Assembly: GCA_032768795.1 (NCBI GenBank) | Contig: CP136490.1 | Location: 6,944,001 to 7,008,000 of the forward strand | Source: Tremella fuciformis | Taxonomy: Eukaryota; Basidiomycota; Tremellomycetes; Tremellales; Tremellaceae | DNA length: 64,000 nt | Direction: 5' to 3' | Shown: positions 39,856 to 51,100 of the stretch, one piece after another | Layout: each line of letters opens with the position of its first letter | Position numbering within the stretch: position 1 is the stretch's first letter | Position numbers and translations under genes: made by a program | The notes under the pieces: model-generated | What the model saw: the letters and a program-made list of their open reading frames with translations, nothing else | What the model was told of the DNA's origin: nothing | Database searches by the model: none

Positions 39856-41018
39856 AGCTCAATCAAGTATGTGAGAAGAATCAATTCAAATGGGTGGCGA
39901 AGCGAGATAGACCATGCCTGCCTGTGGACAAGCCCAGCAGCTCCAGCCTCGCTCCCACCAAGAGAGACATCGGGCACTCGGCCCACGAGACCCGCGCTCG
40001 CGGAGTTCAGACGGCCTCTGCAGGGCGCAGTTAAACGAGCTCCGCCCAATCCAAGCCCAGCAAGGTGCGATGACGTCTCGTTCGTCGTCTCGCCTTCTTC
40101 CACAACCCATTAAAGAACATGAAGTGAGAGGTAAAACGTAAGGCAGCCTCAGATGAGGGAACAGACTACGCACCATCATCATCATTGTGTGCGGGTCCAT
40201 CTCGACCCGGTCAGTCTGAGACTGACCTGTCTCGAACCCTCGGATTGTCGAGAGAGTGAGTGAAGCCGGCTCTAAAACAGCACGACCCGGACTTGAAGGT
40301 ATTCGTGTCGAAGCCGGCGACGCAGTGCAAACGTCGTTCTCCGTCTGAGAGGCTTGAGTATACGTGTGCGCGACCTCGTGTGCGAGTTTGTGTGTCGTAA
40401 AGGTGGTTCTAGATGGAAATGTGGACGAAGAAGGCAGTCCCTACAGAGGGTGGGGGAGCCGTCAATATGATGTTCGCCTAGGAAGGCGTACTAGAAAGGA
40501 GTGGGCCATTCTTTCTCCGTCTCGGTCGTCATCGTTGGCTCTGTCAAACGGCGAAGCGAAGTGATGAAACACGCGGATGACAGGCTGCGAAGTGGGGGCA
40601 AAGGACCTTTTGTTGTTCAGCCGGAAATGGCAAGTCATGCTGCTCGAGAGAGAAGGAGAGAAGAAGCATCAGTAACAAGGAGTCACAAGGAGTAGCGAGG
40701 CTGGGTGTCGTGTCTCCGAGTGGTCCGAGCGATATTTGGCGTCTTTTCAAACTGCGCTTGCCATCTTGGATGGGATCCATCTGGCATGCTCCGAAGACAA
40801 GAAACCTCAACGCATGGCGAGCGCTCGCGCAAGGTGATGATAAAACTGATTCCGTGTGCGAGGTACACGTGGTCGGCGCATCCGGTCTCGTCCCTCCAAG
40901 CCTGTTCTGTCTCGCTGATTCACTGAATCACCTGCTGAAGTGACTCGTACATTTCCAACAAGAGGATCTCGCGATCTGACTTCGGCGCCATCGTCTCCCG
41001 AGTGCTAGATCAACCATC
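39856..41018. other. Upstream region of the Gly/Met gene and ING gene
   Basis: 1.16 kb containing the possible alternative first exon near 40174-40200 and otherwise non-coding sequence. Short frames on both strands show no protein-like pattern. Confidence 0.35.
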
Positions 41019-42593
41019 ATGCCACCGAAAATCCCCATCGTCCACGCGCCATCTCCCTCGCCTCCTCTGGGACCGACCATCAATGAGGCCCATGACTTGC
41101 TCATCATCCAAGATATGATAGACACGTTCGAGCAGGTCCCACCAGAGCTCACAAGAGTCCATAGCGACCTCAATGAGCTTGGCGCAGTGCTCTATGGTAC
41201 GTCTCGCCTCGCCGACCTTTCAATTCGCCTGCCGAGTGCTGATGGACAGCCACTCTATTGAACCTGGAAAAGAAGCTTGGTCTCCTTATCGAGCAGATCC
41301 AAGACGATACCGTCGGACCCGAGAAGAGATTCGAGCTCTTACAGGATATTGCAGAGGAGGCGGCGAGGTACAAGCTAGGGGGCGATGACAAAATACGAGT
41401 TGCGGCCGGCGCGTGTGATGCAGTGAGTCTCGACAACCAGAGCATCCCGTCCATTGCGCTGACTGGGTAGATTCTCACACATCAAAAACACCTCAACAAT
41501 CTTGTAGAATCATCCACATTGTTCGCCTCGGCGCCTCCGTCACCCTACACTCAAGCGCTCACCCTCACTTTGCCGCCAGTCCAAGGCTCTTCTCGCCGTA
41601 CAGTGGCGCGTGCTGCCAACTCACCCTTTGGAGGCAGACCAGGCGCTAGCGGAGAGAAGGGAGAGACTCCGACCAAGAAGAGAAGGAATCGGGTGCAGCA
41701 GCTTGGCGGGCGGGATGACGATGAAATCTCCAGTGTCGGCGGCGAGAAGAAGCGCCCGTCGCACAAGAAGCGCAAACCGTATGTTGAGCTGTGTTCCACC
41801 TCTGGTTGACCTGACTTCAGTGCGAATCGAGCCCTATCGCCGGCCGACTCGCTCGGCTCCTCCTCTCAATACACCTCCAAGCCGCCCGTTCTTCAAACTG
41901 CACGCCAAATAGCAGCAGCCGCAAGCAAAGCCCGGAAAGCAGAAGCACACGATGCGGACGCGTCAGATGACGAGTCTCGCGACGGTCTCAAGCCTTCTGG
42001 CTTAGGGATGCAGCAGACCCTCTCGACGGACTCTTTGGGTCAGGACAAAGGCAGTCTCGGACTCGATGTCGGGGGTCATAGCAGAGAAAGCTCAGCCTTG
42101 CGAAATGCTACAAATGGCAAAGACAACGGTCGAGGTGGACGGGTCCGCGCTGGTATCAAGCGCGGACGAGACGACGAGGATCCCGAGGGCGAAAGCGAGA
42201 TGGATGGCGAGGAGGATCGACCCCCGCCCAAAAGGACCACGACCGGCAACTCGACCTCGAGCAAGAAGAACGGCGCAACGGGTAAGGAGGAGGAGGGTGA
42301 CGGCGAAGGTGGTGGTGATGTGGACGCGGACACGAGACGATACTGCATCTGCCAGCAGGTCAGCTACGGGCATATGATCGGGTGTGATGACGATGACTGC
42401 GAAGTGGAATGGGTCAGCTGCCCTTAGGAACTCGCGGTATCAAGCTGATGCACAGTTCCATCTGGCGTGCGTCGGCCTGGACCGCGTGCCAAATGCGGAC
42501 GAGAAATGGATCTGCCCCATGTGCACCGAGCGGAGGAAGAAGCACCCGAAGGCTCGCAAGCCGGTCAAGGCTGGGGCCAAGAGCAGAAAGTAA
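41019..42593 (+). CDS. ING-family PHD-finger chromatin protein
   Basis: Subunit type of histone acetyltransferase or deacetylase complexes that reads H3K4me3. Exons 41019..41196, 41250..41422, 41471..41778, 41821..42412 and 42456..42593 give 462 residues. The ING domain (residues ~20-130) holds [40 protein letters not shown] and [14 protein letters not shown] long basic and acidic disordered middle follows. The C-terminal PHD finger has the full Cys4-His-Cys3 set: [32 protein letters not shown] and EKWICPMC, then a basic [14 protein letters not shown] tail. Length and order fit fungal ING proteins (Yng2/Png type); which complex it belongs to cannot be told. Confidence 0.9.
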
Positions 42594-42699
42594 CGTCAAG
42601 TCCCAATATTCTTCGCATTCCGGCGTCCAGCCATGTTCATTTTGTTTGGTGTATAGCTTGGTGTATAGCATGTATTGAATCGCCTCGTCCGCAATACGA

Positions 42700-43088
42700 T
42701 CACGCCTTGCCCGGCTTCCCCCTTGCTCGCTCGTCCAGGGCCTTCTCTATGAACGGCACAATTTTCTTCCTTCTCGTCAGCCAGGTATGAATGGACCCAT
42801 ATACTGTACTCACTGCCAGAGCTGCTGCGATTGACTGCTCGTGCGTCCGGGGACAGCCTCGTCCCATGGCCTCTCCCCGCGATTCAGCGCAAAGTGGAAC
42901 AGCTGCTTGAGCTCGTCGCCAGACCACGCTTTCCCAGGTGCGCCACCGCGTGCCCGTCGTGCTTTCTCGGGTGTGGGCGGCGCGGTGTTGGATGATATTT
43001 CGCTCTCCCCGCCTGGTGACGTGGCGCGGGCTTTGGCGTATGGTTTGACGTCTTCAGTCTTCTTCGCAGACTTTGGCGGGCGGGGCAT
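42700..43088 (-). CDS. Miniature Myb/SANT-like protein, array copy a
   Basis: 115 residues from exons 42814..43088 and 42700..42772. Basic/Ser N-terminus MPRPPKSAKKTEDVKPYAKA, then one Myb-like repeat: GKAWSGDELKQLFHFALNRG, VPGRTSSQSQQLW. The intron falls in the third helix and leaves two bases of a codon. Exon 2 gives RKIVPFIEKALDERARGKPG. The predicted acceptor follows the CTGAC branch point by only a few bases, the same arrangement as in copies b-d. Single-repeat DNA or chromatin binding is inferred from fold only. Confidence 0.7.
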
Positions 43089-43304
43089 GATGACGGTGGC
43101 TCGTAGCGAATGTCAGGTGAGAACAACACGAGAAATAGTGTTGTCAAGTTGACACGGGCATCTGGCTTGACGACCGACTGTGATTCTTCGACTCCTTGAC
43201 GACGGACTGAGCCAGAGTTCGCAGCTGATCAAGTGCATCGCGTACTATCTACTCAACCACCTGCCGAGTCCATCACCCCATCTTCGTCTTTGCAACCAAG
43301 CATA

Positions 43305-43636
43305 TCATTTTCCCCCTAGCTGACGATTGATGAACGGCACAATCGTCTTGCTGCTCGTCAGCCACCTGGAATGGATATGTCACGACGGCAGACTGACGTC
43401 CAGTTATCATAGCACTGTTTTCCCGACCTCCCCTCGATCTGTCCTTCGAACGTCCGAGTGCTGGCGCCGTGCTTGATAGCCGCCTCGAACAGCTTGATCT
43501 TCTCCTCGGCCGTCCAGGAATTCGGCTTGCCCCGTGCGCCGCCCTTTGTGCCGCTCTTCGCGGTCGGGGAGGTGTGGGGCGATGGATAGGGGTTCGACGA
43601 TGAGGAGGGCGACGAGGACTTGTCTGCGCGGGGCAT
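43305..43636 (-). CDS. Miniature Myb/SANT-like protein, array copy b
   Basis: 94 residues from exons 43398..43636 and 43305..43350. N-terminus MPRADKSSSPSSSSNPYPS. The Myb-like repeat is the clearest of the family: NSWTAEEKIKLFEAAIKHGA, FEGQIEGRSGKQCYDNWT, with tryptophans at both ends and GRSGKQC as the recognition helix. The intron sits directly after the last tryptophan codon. Exon 2 gives KTIVPFINRQLGGK, close to copy a. The shortest copy. Confidence 0.72.
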
Positions 43637-43825
43637 GGCGACTTGATCGATTTGGCTGAGTGAGTCGTCCGTTGACAGGGTGAGAGTGATGGATAGTGAG
43701 AAGAGGCAGGAAATTCTGCTCGCACCCAAAGTCGCGCCCGTTGTCAAGAAGAAAAAGGTCGTCAAGCTACGAGCGTATAGACAGATCCGTGCATTCTATG
43801 CTAACGACGGTACTCCCTTTGCTAT

Positions 43826-44200
43826 TTAGCGACAGCGGATCCACCCGCGATATACCGTCTCAAGTTCGGCATCAGCACCGTCCTCTCTCGTCAGCCACCA
43901 CTCTCACAGACGTGCAAGGATCACTGACTTCCACGCCATATGACACTGATTACCTGTGCGACCCTCAATCTTCCCTTCTAAGGCTTTGCGAGATGCGCCG
44001 TGCTTGATGACGAGGTCAAATAGCTGCAGCTTCTCTTCTTCACTCCACGCCTTCCCGGGGCTTCGAGCGATGGTCGGTTTGTTGTCTCGAATGGGTGAGG
44101 ACGGCTCGTTGCTTGTAGTGGCGTCGGAGCGAGAGTACCCCGCGAGGGCGTAAGGCTTCGTATCTTGTGATGCAGACTTGTCCGAAGCGGCTTTGGGCAT
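43826..44200 (-). CDS. Miniature Myb/SANT-like protein, array copy c
   Basis: Exon 1 43929..44200 is clear: MPKAASDKSASQDTKPYALA, then GKAWSEEEKLQLFDLVIKHG, LEGKIEGRTGNQCHMAWK. Exon 2 is ambiguous. Acceptor GAG at 43887 gives a 20-codon end (43826..43886, 110 residues in total); an acceptor two bases later would end the protein after only KGRC. The usual VPFI-type tail of copies a and b is not visible in either, so the C-terminus has diverged or decayed. Confidence 0.62.
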
Positions 44201-44310
44201 GGCGAGTTGGTTGTCTGGTGGACAAAGCGGATGCCCGGGTCAGTGTATAAGTGAAGAGTCCCTAGGTGAGGTCGTCACCTTGACGACGAGACTTGCAGCA
44301 TGCATTCCGC

Positions 44311-44661
44311 TCATTTCTTTCCCGTCTCCAGGACGTGCTTTCGCAGTGCCGGGCGCATGGTGTTCCTTGTCGTCAGCCAAACTCGACAGTAAACCTTGTG
44401 AACGCGGTAGATGGCGACTCACATCCAAGTGAGGTAGCATTGCTTTGCAGTTCTGCCCGCCAAGCATCCCTCAAAGACTTTCTGCGTCGCACCGTACTTC
44501 ATGGCCAGATCAAAAATGACGACCTTCTCCTCTCCCGTCCAAGGCCGACCTTGTCCTCGTTTGCTGCCTTCGGGAGAGTTGGACGTCGGCGATGGCGAGG
44601 ATCTGTCGTACGGCTTCCTCTCGACTTTGGGCGTCGAAGGGTTAGGTGACGTGCGGGGCAT
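44311..44661 (-). CDS. Miniature Myb/SANT-like protein, array copy d
   Basis: 97 residues from exons 44423..44661 and 44311..44365. N-terminus MPRTSPNPSTPKVERKPYDR. Myb-like repeat GRPWTGEEKVVIFDLAMKYG, FEGCLAGRTAKQCYLTW, intron at the same place and phase as in a-c. Exon 2 gives NTMRPALRKHVLETGKK, alignable to KTIVPFINRQLGGK of copy b. A different acceptor would give a 50-residue unrelated tail; the family comparison argues against it. Confidence 0.68.
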
Positions 44662-44884
44662 CGGGGATTGAGTGCGGACTGGATTGTGGATGTGTGCCAG
44701 CGCGAGTGAGTGAGGAGTTGGTCAGATATATAAGACAACACGACATTAACGCTCTGAATTCCGTTGTCAAGGCGACCGACCTTCCAAGCGTATCTATGTA
44801 CATGCATTGCTAGGCAGACTGCGTCATGAGCATCGAACTCACAGGGCGTACGCTCACTGACTTCGCTACAATTCTCAGGCTCTC

Positions 44885-45798
44885 TCAACGACTCTTCCTC
44901 GCTTTCTTGGCACCTCCTCCACTCCCATTGGCGGCTGCTGAGTTTGATGCAGCAGAGCCGTTCTCCTTTGCGGCTCTCTTCTTCCCATTCTGCGCAGCTG
45001 CGTACTGCACGGCGACTTTCTTCACATAGATGTGCAAGATATCGGTGGGACCCGGGACACCTTTCACTTCGCCGCTGTACGGAGCAGTTGTCGAATCCAC
45101 ATTTTTCTCATTGGGAGTGGGCTTGCGCTTCCCCTTCGACTTCAGCACTTTGTCGACAAAGATCTGCCTGGCCTCTTTGTTGGCTTCGGCCAGAGTATCG
45201 TACGCCGTCTCCTGCTGTAAGTCGTGAGATGTCGTCTGGTCTCCTGCCGATTTCTCCTCCTTGAAGATTAGGTAAACCGCCTTGGGTTGCTTCGAGTTCG
45301 ATGCGGTCGGCGTCGCTGCAGGGAGCAAAGCAGGCCCAGTGATGGTCTCGATGACGACTCGAGTGACCTCTCCTTCCCCGACGAAAGCTTTGATCCGGAA
45401 CGGACCAGTCCCGTCGCTGTCGTTGCTATAAATTGTCCCAAAGTCGCTCCAACAGTCACCATCGTCATCGTCATCGTCATCGTCGCCGTCTTGCTCTGCA
45501 TCCTCATCATCTTCGTCATCGCCAGTGTCGTCGTTGTCACGACCGTGATGCATGCGGAATGCCTCGGTCCTGTCCCGATCATACTCTTCGAAAAAGTCGC
45601 GCTTGGCGAAAGCCTTCGCTTCTGCATATGTCGCGAAGGTCCCGCGAGGCTCCTCCCAATCGTCAAATCCGCGCTCACTGTTCTCGTGCAGGTCTGGGTG
45701 TCATTCGAGGTCGAGCAAGTTAGTGCGCATGCAAATGACCTACGTAGCACGCGATACAGAGTCACCTGCTTGCTCTGCGCAGCCTTTCGGGGCGCCAT
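44885..45798 (-). CDS. Acidic protein of unknown function
   Basis: 287 residues from exons 45744..45798 and 44885..45693. The first exon encodes MAPRKAAQSKQVTLYRVL. The join gives HLHENSERGFDDWEEPRGTF and ATYAEAKAFAKRDFFEEYDR, a compact folded-looking segment. A long Asp/Glu run (about 20 acidic residues, ending DDDDDDGDCW) follows. A second folded-looking part reads FRIKAFVGEGEVTRVVIETI and AVYLIFKEEKSAGD. The C-terminus is Ala/Lys/Gly-rich and basic (GSGGGAKKARKSR), resembling a nuclear localisation signal. No family recognised. The acidic-plus-basic layout is seen in histone chaperones and other nuclear proteins, which is only suggestive. Confidence 0.6.
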
Positions 45799-46292
45799 CT
45801 TGTCCGATTCAACGAAAGAAAAACGTGAAAGACAGCAACCCAGCCGAAACAGTTGTCAGGGGCTACCAGAACGCACAGGCCTCTGCTAGAAGGTCTCGAC
45901 GACTGCGTAGTCGATGAGGAGACTTCCAGCCTGGAGACCGTGGCAAGCTGAGGCCACTCCCGTATCGAGTCGGTGCATGCGTTTCGCTGTGGGCCACAGA
46001 GCGACGGAGCAGAGGTGGTGGACCTGAGAAAGAAGACACACGCGTCGCGACTTACAGTCGGCGACGGAAGTTCTCGATCACGGGATCAATTATTTGAGTA
46101 CGGTGAGCACCATGAATTTGATTCCGTGATCGAGGACTTCCGTCGCCGACTGTACACAAGGTGCCACACTCGTGCCCCGAATCGGCGATACCGCCCTCGC
46201 CACCGACTATACGATTTCTGGTCCACCTCGAGATCATGGACAAAAGACAGCACAGAAGCGTTGACAAAGGCATCATACTCAGGCAAAACAGC
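45799..46292. other. Divergent promoter region containing a long hairpin
   Basis: 500 nt between two divergent genes. It holds the inverted repeat at 46053..46154. Open frames across it are an effect of the palindrome and show no family resemblance. Confidence 0.5.
46053..46154. repeat. 37-bp-arm inverted repeat (hairpin) with 28-nt loop
   Basis: Left arm 46053..46089 and right arm 46118..46154 are reverse complements at 35 of 37 positions. Both exceptions (a T facing G, a G facing T) would be G-U pairs in RNA transcribed in plus orientation, so that transcript could form an unbroken 37-bp stem. The hairpin is 139 nt upstream of the eIF3g start codon. Confidence 0.88.
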
Positions 46293-47450
46293 ATGGCAGC
46301 GACAGCTACAAGACCGATCAACACCGACTGGGCGGCGGATGATGTTGACCGTCAGCTTCTTGTCCGTAAAAGCGGAAAATAGCTGATCTTCAGCGCTTGA
46401 GCTTCCCCCTACCACCGAGACGACCGGTGCCGATGGGATCACGACCATTGTGTCGTGGAAGCTGGACGAGCAGGACAGGAAGGTCAAGGTCAGCTTTGAG
46501 TGTCCTATTTGCGGATTGAGCTGAAAACAAGGTGACGAGACGTGTACGGCGACGTTTGCAGACACAGGTCGTCTCGCATACCGTAGCGGAGAGGAAGAAG
46601 TGGGCAAAGTGGGTAGCGCATTCCTGGCGCAGCCACGGTCGCTCATTTTTAGGTTCGGAGATGACAAGGGGAAACCATCTGGCCCAGACAGGCAGACAAC
46701 GATCATTGGGGAGAACTTGTTCTTCAAGATTGCACCTGTGAACAAGGCTAGTCCATCTCGATCGGCCGGTTGTGCCGCGCTCCCGCTGACATCCAGGCCG
46801 AGCCTGAAAAACAGGAGGAGACTGCGTCCAAGCCTGCGATCGGAAAGACTGTCGTCTGTCGTTTGTGCAAGGGCGGCCATTACACAGCGAAATGTCCCTA
46901 CAAAGAGCAACTTGCCGCCATCGACAGCATCGACGCCGCTGAGGAGGAGCCGGAGGCTGCTGGAGGCAGTGGGATGGGCGGGCTGCAAGCCCGGGGAGCT
47001 GGTGGCATTGGCGGTGGGAAATACGTGCCTCCGTGAGTGCACCCGAGTGCTCGTATCGAACGGTGTTGACTGACTTCAGATCTCAACGAGGGGGTTTGGG
47101 TGCCGCTGGTGGTGGAGAGTCCATGTTCCGAACCCGAGACGACCTCCCGACTTTGCGTATCACTTCGCTCTCCACTGACGCGACCGACGACGATCTCAGA
47201 GATCTGTTCTCTCGCTTTGGTCGCGTGGCCCGTGCAAACGTCGTCAAAGACCGCGAAACAAAGGAGAGCAAGGGTTTCGGTTTCGTCAGCTTCGACTCGC
47301 GTCAAGATGCGGAGAAGGCGCTGCAGAAGATGAACGGCTTTGGGTACGACTCGTTGATCTTGTCGGTGTCGTGGAGTCGTGAGTGACATCGGGACCATGA
47401 CTCTGCAGTGAGCTGACAGGTCAGAACCTCGAGAACCACGCGCGCCGTAG
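46293..47450 (+). CDS. TIF35: Translation initiation factor eIF3 subunit g
   Basis: RNA-binding subunit of eIF3, used in scanning and reinitiation. Exons 46293..46350, 46394..46488, 46532..46608, 46653..46746, 46797..47032, 47080..47378 and 47425..47450 give 294 residues, the normal family length. N-terminus MAATATRPINTDWAADDVD, then LELPPTTETTGADGITTIVS and WKLDEQDRKVKVTRR, the signature of the eIF3g N-terminal domain, and FGDDKGKPSGPDRQTTI. A CCHC-like zinc knuckle, CRLCKGGHYTAKC, follows. The C-terminal RRM has RNP2 (LRITSLS) and RNP1 (SKGFGFVSF). It ends WSQPREPRAP. The fourth intron (46747..46796) needs a GC donor (GCTAGT). Confidence 0.92.
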
Positions 47451-48196
47451 AATCGCCGAATTCGCGTCTTTCGATGTACAGTATGCAGTCCTGCGTGGCG
47501 TTGTGCCGATGAGTCTCGGTGATCTCATGCATCGTGACGTTTAGCCTTTGCTTGCCGCACTTTGGTCTTCCCATATGCATAAACCATAGCGGTTGATCAG
47601 CTGGGAAGTGCATGTGGGCCGTTGCCGCGCGTGACCATAAGCCAAAGAACAGACTCAGGGCAGCGCGTCTCCTTTTGCCCGTCAATTGGGAACTTGAACT
47701 TGGGTCTCACAATAACGTCGGAGCACCGTTTCAACTCCAAGATACTCCAAAGGAACGACCTCCTCCTCTCATCCTCCACCACGACCACCCTGGCCATCGC
47801 CACCACCCTCTGCCCTCACTCACTCGCTGCCTCGCCACTCGGCCACTCTCGGCCTCGAGCATCGCCTCTCCATTCATCCGCCCGGAGCTCGTATTTGGAC
47901 ACCTGATCTGATCATCAACAAGGACGACTTTTTCTCCAGGCCGAGAAGTCTGTGCGGGTGTAGGAACTGGTGACGATACACGCCGCTACACTTTGTTCGG
48001 CTTGCCTCCCGGCGCATCGTTTAGCATATCTGGAGCACAGGGAAGAGGACACGACACAGCGCCTGCGGCTTGTAATGACCGTCACGACTTGACGCATCCT
48101 CGACGTCGACACTAGCATCTCGTCCATCGTCGCGGCTCCTATCCACACTGCCGCCTTCCCCGCCCCTCGCCACATATCATTCCCCCCACGCCCGTC
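47451..48196. other. Intergenic and leader region before SPA2
   Basis: 750 nt. C/T-rich from about 47750, consistent with a promoter and 5' leader. No other feature seen. Confidence 0.4.
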
Positions 48197-51100
48197 ATGT
48201 CCGTCTCGTCATCCTCGAGACCGTTCGCGCAGCCAAACTACCCAACCTCGCCCGCGCCCACCACCGCCTCATCCCTAAACTACTCGCAGTACGGCTCGAC
48301 GTCGTTTGCAGGCGGAGGCGCCCGGAACCCGTCCATTTCCTCGTCGTCGTATGGCCCCCCGCGACCACAACCGAGCCGGAATGGATCTTCTGCGCTGCGA
48401 GTACCCAACTCTGCTCCGCCTCCAGGAGGCGACCGCAAGCCCGAGTCTAGAGACGTTGCTAGGGTACACTGGAAGGCGCTCAGAGAGTATCTTGCCAGCT
48501 GGCTGGAGAAGGGTGCGTCGATCTCCGCCGAACAAGAACCTACGCGGTCCTGGGGCTATCCGTAGCTGACTTGCAGAATCACCGACCTCTCGAGCCAGCG
48601 CGCGGGAAAAGCTTACCCGCCTGACCAAACTGCAGTTCCAAGAATTGTCGACTGATGTCTACGACGAACTCATGCGCCGTCAAGCGGCTCAAGACGGGCA
48701 AGGGGATGGTCAGCTGCTGTTTTATTTGAGCGCGCGAAGCTGAGCCCCAGTACCATTCCTCCCTGTGCGAGAAGACTTTCATCCCAAGCGCAATCAAGCG
48801 CGACAGAAGCTCGCCACCCTCCCTCAGAACCGCTTCAAGGATCTTGCGAGTGACGTCTTCTATGAGCTCAAGAGGCGGTATCCGGAGTTTGCAGAGATCG
48901 AGGTGGGTTGTTGCACCGTGAGCCCGAACTCGAGCTGACATGGCAGCAGGAGGACGACCGAGCGTACGATGAACCCCCGCCTGCACCCGGCCCTCAGCCC
49001 ATTCGCCCGACCTTCGCTCAGAACCCCTCGCAGGTATCCATGCGAAGCGATCGTGATGGACGCGGCAACCCCACACCGCCTCCAATGAACCGTTTGGGCG
49101 CTTCATCTTCTGCATCACGACACCAACGGCAAGAGTCAAGAGGGATGAGCCAAAGCTCTTCGGTAGGAAGCCTCAATCAACAACGACCAAGTATAGATCG
49201 TGACTTCTCGCGCCAACACAGTGGCTCTGGCTCGCGCGACTACGGACAAGCTCCGAATCTGACGGGCACGACGAGCGAAATGGTCGTTCCGAACAAGTCT
49301 CGGATGAGGGAGGAAGACATTGAAGTCCCGTATGCCCGCGACAGCCAGGTGCTGGACACCAGTCGCATGTCATCGAGGGCTGGCAGTGTCAGCAGCGCAG
49401 GCAGGAATCAACGGCCTGACTCTCGAGGTAGCTTCGAAGAGCTTGCACCGCGGTCCAGAACGCCTGTTGGTCGCCCACAGCAACCTCCTAGCGATGTACT
49501 CTCGCCAAGTGCCGTCACAGATGACAGAGAATACTATGATCGCATGTCATTCTCCTCGAACGTGACGAACAAGAGCAAGCTGGCGGCTGCGGGTCAGGCG
49601 AACACTGGCTGGGACGAGGAACGAGAGCAGAAGATACGCGCAGAGTACGAGTTCAAAATAGCGGGGTTGGAGAGGAGGTTGAATCAGGCGGAAACTGAGA
49701 GGGAAGAGGCAAAGCGGCAAGAGGCTCAGGAGCGCGATCGTCGGAAAGAGTGGGAGGAGGAGGTCAGAGGACTGAAGGAGGTATGTCTTCAGCTGGATGG
49801 TACTGTTGGCTTGAGCTGACAGTGGAAGCGTGCAGCGACTCATGCCTCATCACTCAGATCCGTGCAGCATGAGCTTGATCTTGCTCGCGATGCTACCGAG
49901 GCAGCCCGCAACCACAGCGAAGAGTCCGGCCGAGCCGCACAAGATGAGATCTCTCAATGGCGAGATCGGTGCGATGGTCTGGAGGATGAGCTGCGGCGCC
50001 TGGAAGATGAGAAAGCGGTCCTCGAAGCAAATCAAGGCGGAGGTGGCGAAGGCTCCGAACAGATGGTCATGGAGCTCAAGCGAGAGATTCATGGGCTGGT
50101 CGACGAGCTCAACAACCTGTCTGCCAGAAACGACGAGCTAGTGGCTGAACGAGAAGAGGACGCGGAAAGGATGGCCGAGATGGAAGCCAAGGTCGACGAG
50201 TACAAAAGGCGATACGACGCGGTGCGGATAGAGCTGCGAAATCTGAAAGGTCAGCTTCTTGGCGTGGCACCTTGCCTTCAGCTGATGTATAGCCACCTCG
50301 ACGATGTTTGTGTCCAAGCCGCTCACCGACGACCACCTGCCGGCCTCGGCTGACGGCAATATCGCCGATGTCAACGTGTCATCTTTCCAGACCGCCATCG
50401 ATGGCCTGCTTCAAGCCGGCCGGTCGTCGCAGCCGAGCGGCGTTTTGCCTGCAATGAAGGCCGTTGTGGAGGCAGTCACCGAGATAGGGCAAGACGTCAA
50501 GGCATTCGAGGAGAAACCGAATCTGGATGTCGATGCATCAAAGCTCGAATCGCTCAAGCACGAATCGACCACACGGCTCAACACGCTCATGCAAGCAGCT
50601 CGGAACCACGCCATGGCGTCTGGACTATCGCCAGTCTCGCTTCTCGATGCTGCAGCGGGTCATCTGACCGCCAACGTGGTTGAGATCATCAAACTGCTTA
50701 AGATCCGCCGAAGCGAGAAGAATCGAGACATGCGCCGGAGCCGAAGCAGTATGAGCATCAAGGACATGGTGAATCGAGCTCCGGGGCAGGAAATGCGTAG
50801 CCCGTCACGTAGTTTGCAAGCCAACGGAGCCTTTGACAGGGAGTACGGTCGCGAGGAACACTTGCGAGAATCGCCTGTCGTGGTTCGACGCCCATCGGAC
50901 GAGCCACCTTTGGCGCGGGGCAGATTCACGCCCTCTGGAGATCGCTCAAGGACAGCCACCCCTGTCGACATCAGTTCATCTCAGAACGCCAATGGACAAC
51001 TATCCACCAGGAATGGTCCTGGTGGCAGTGGGTTCAGGATCAACTCGTTCCAATCCGCATCGTCGCACGGCAGACAGAGCGACGCGTTCGACCTCGAACG

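Noticed and set aside
46086..47042. 318-codon open frame on the minus strand
   Set aside because: Antisense shadow of eIF3g exons. The plus strand gives a complete, motif-bearing protein.
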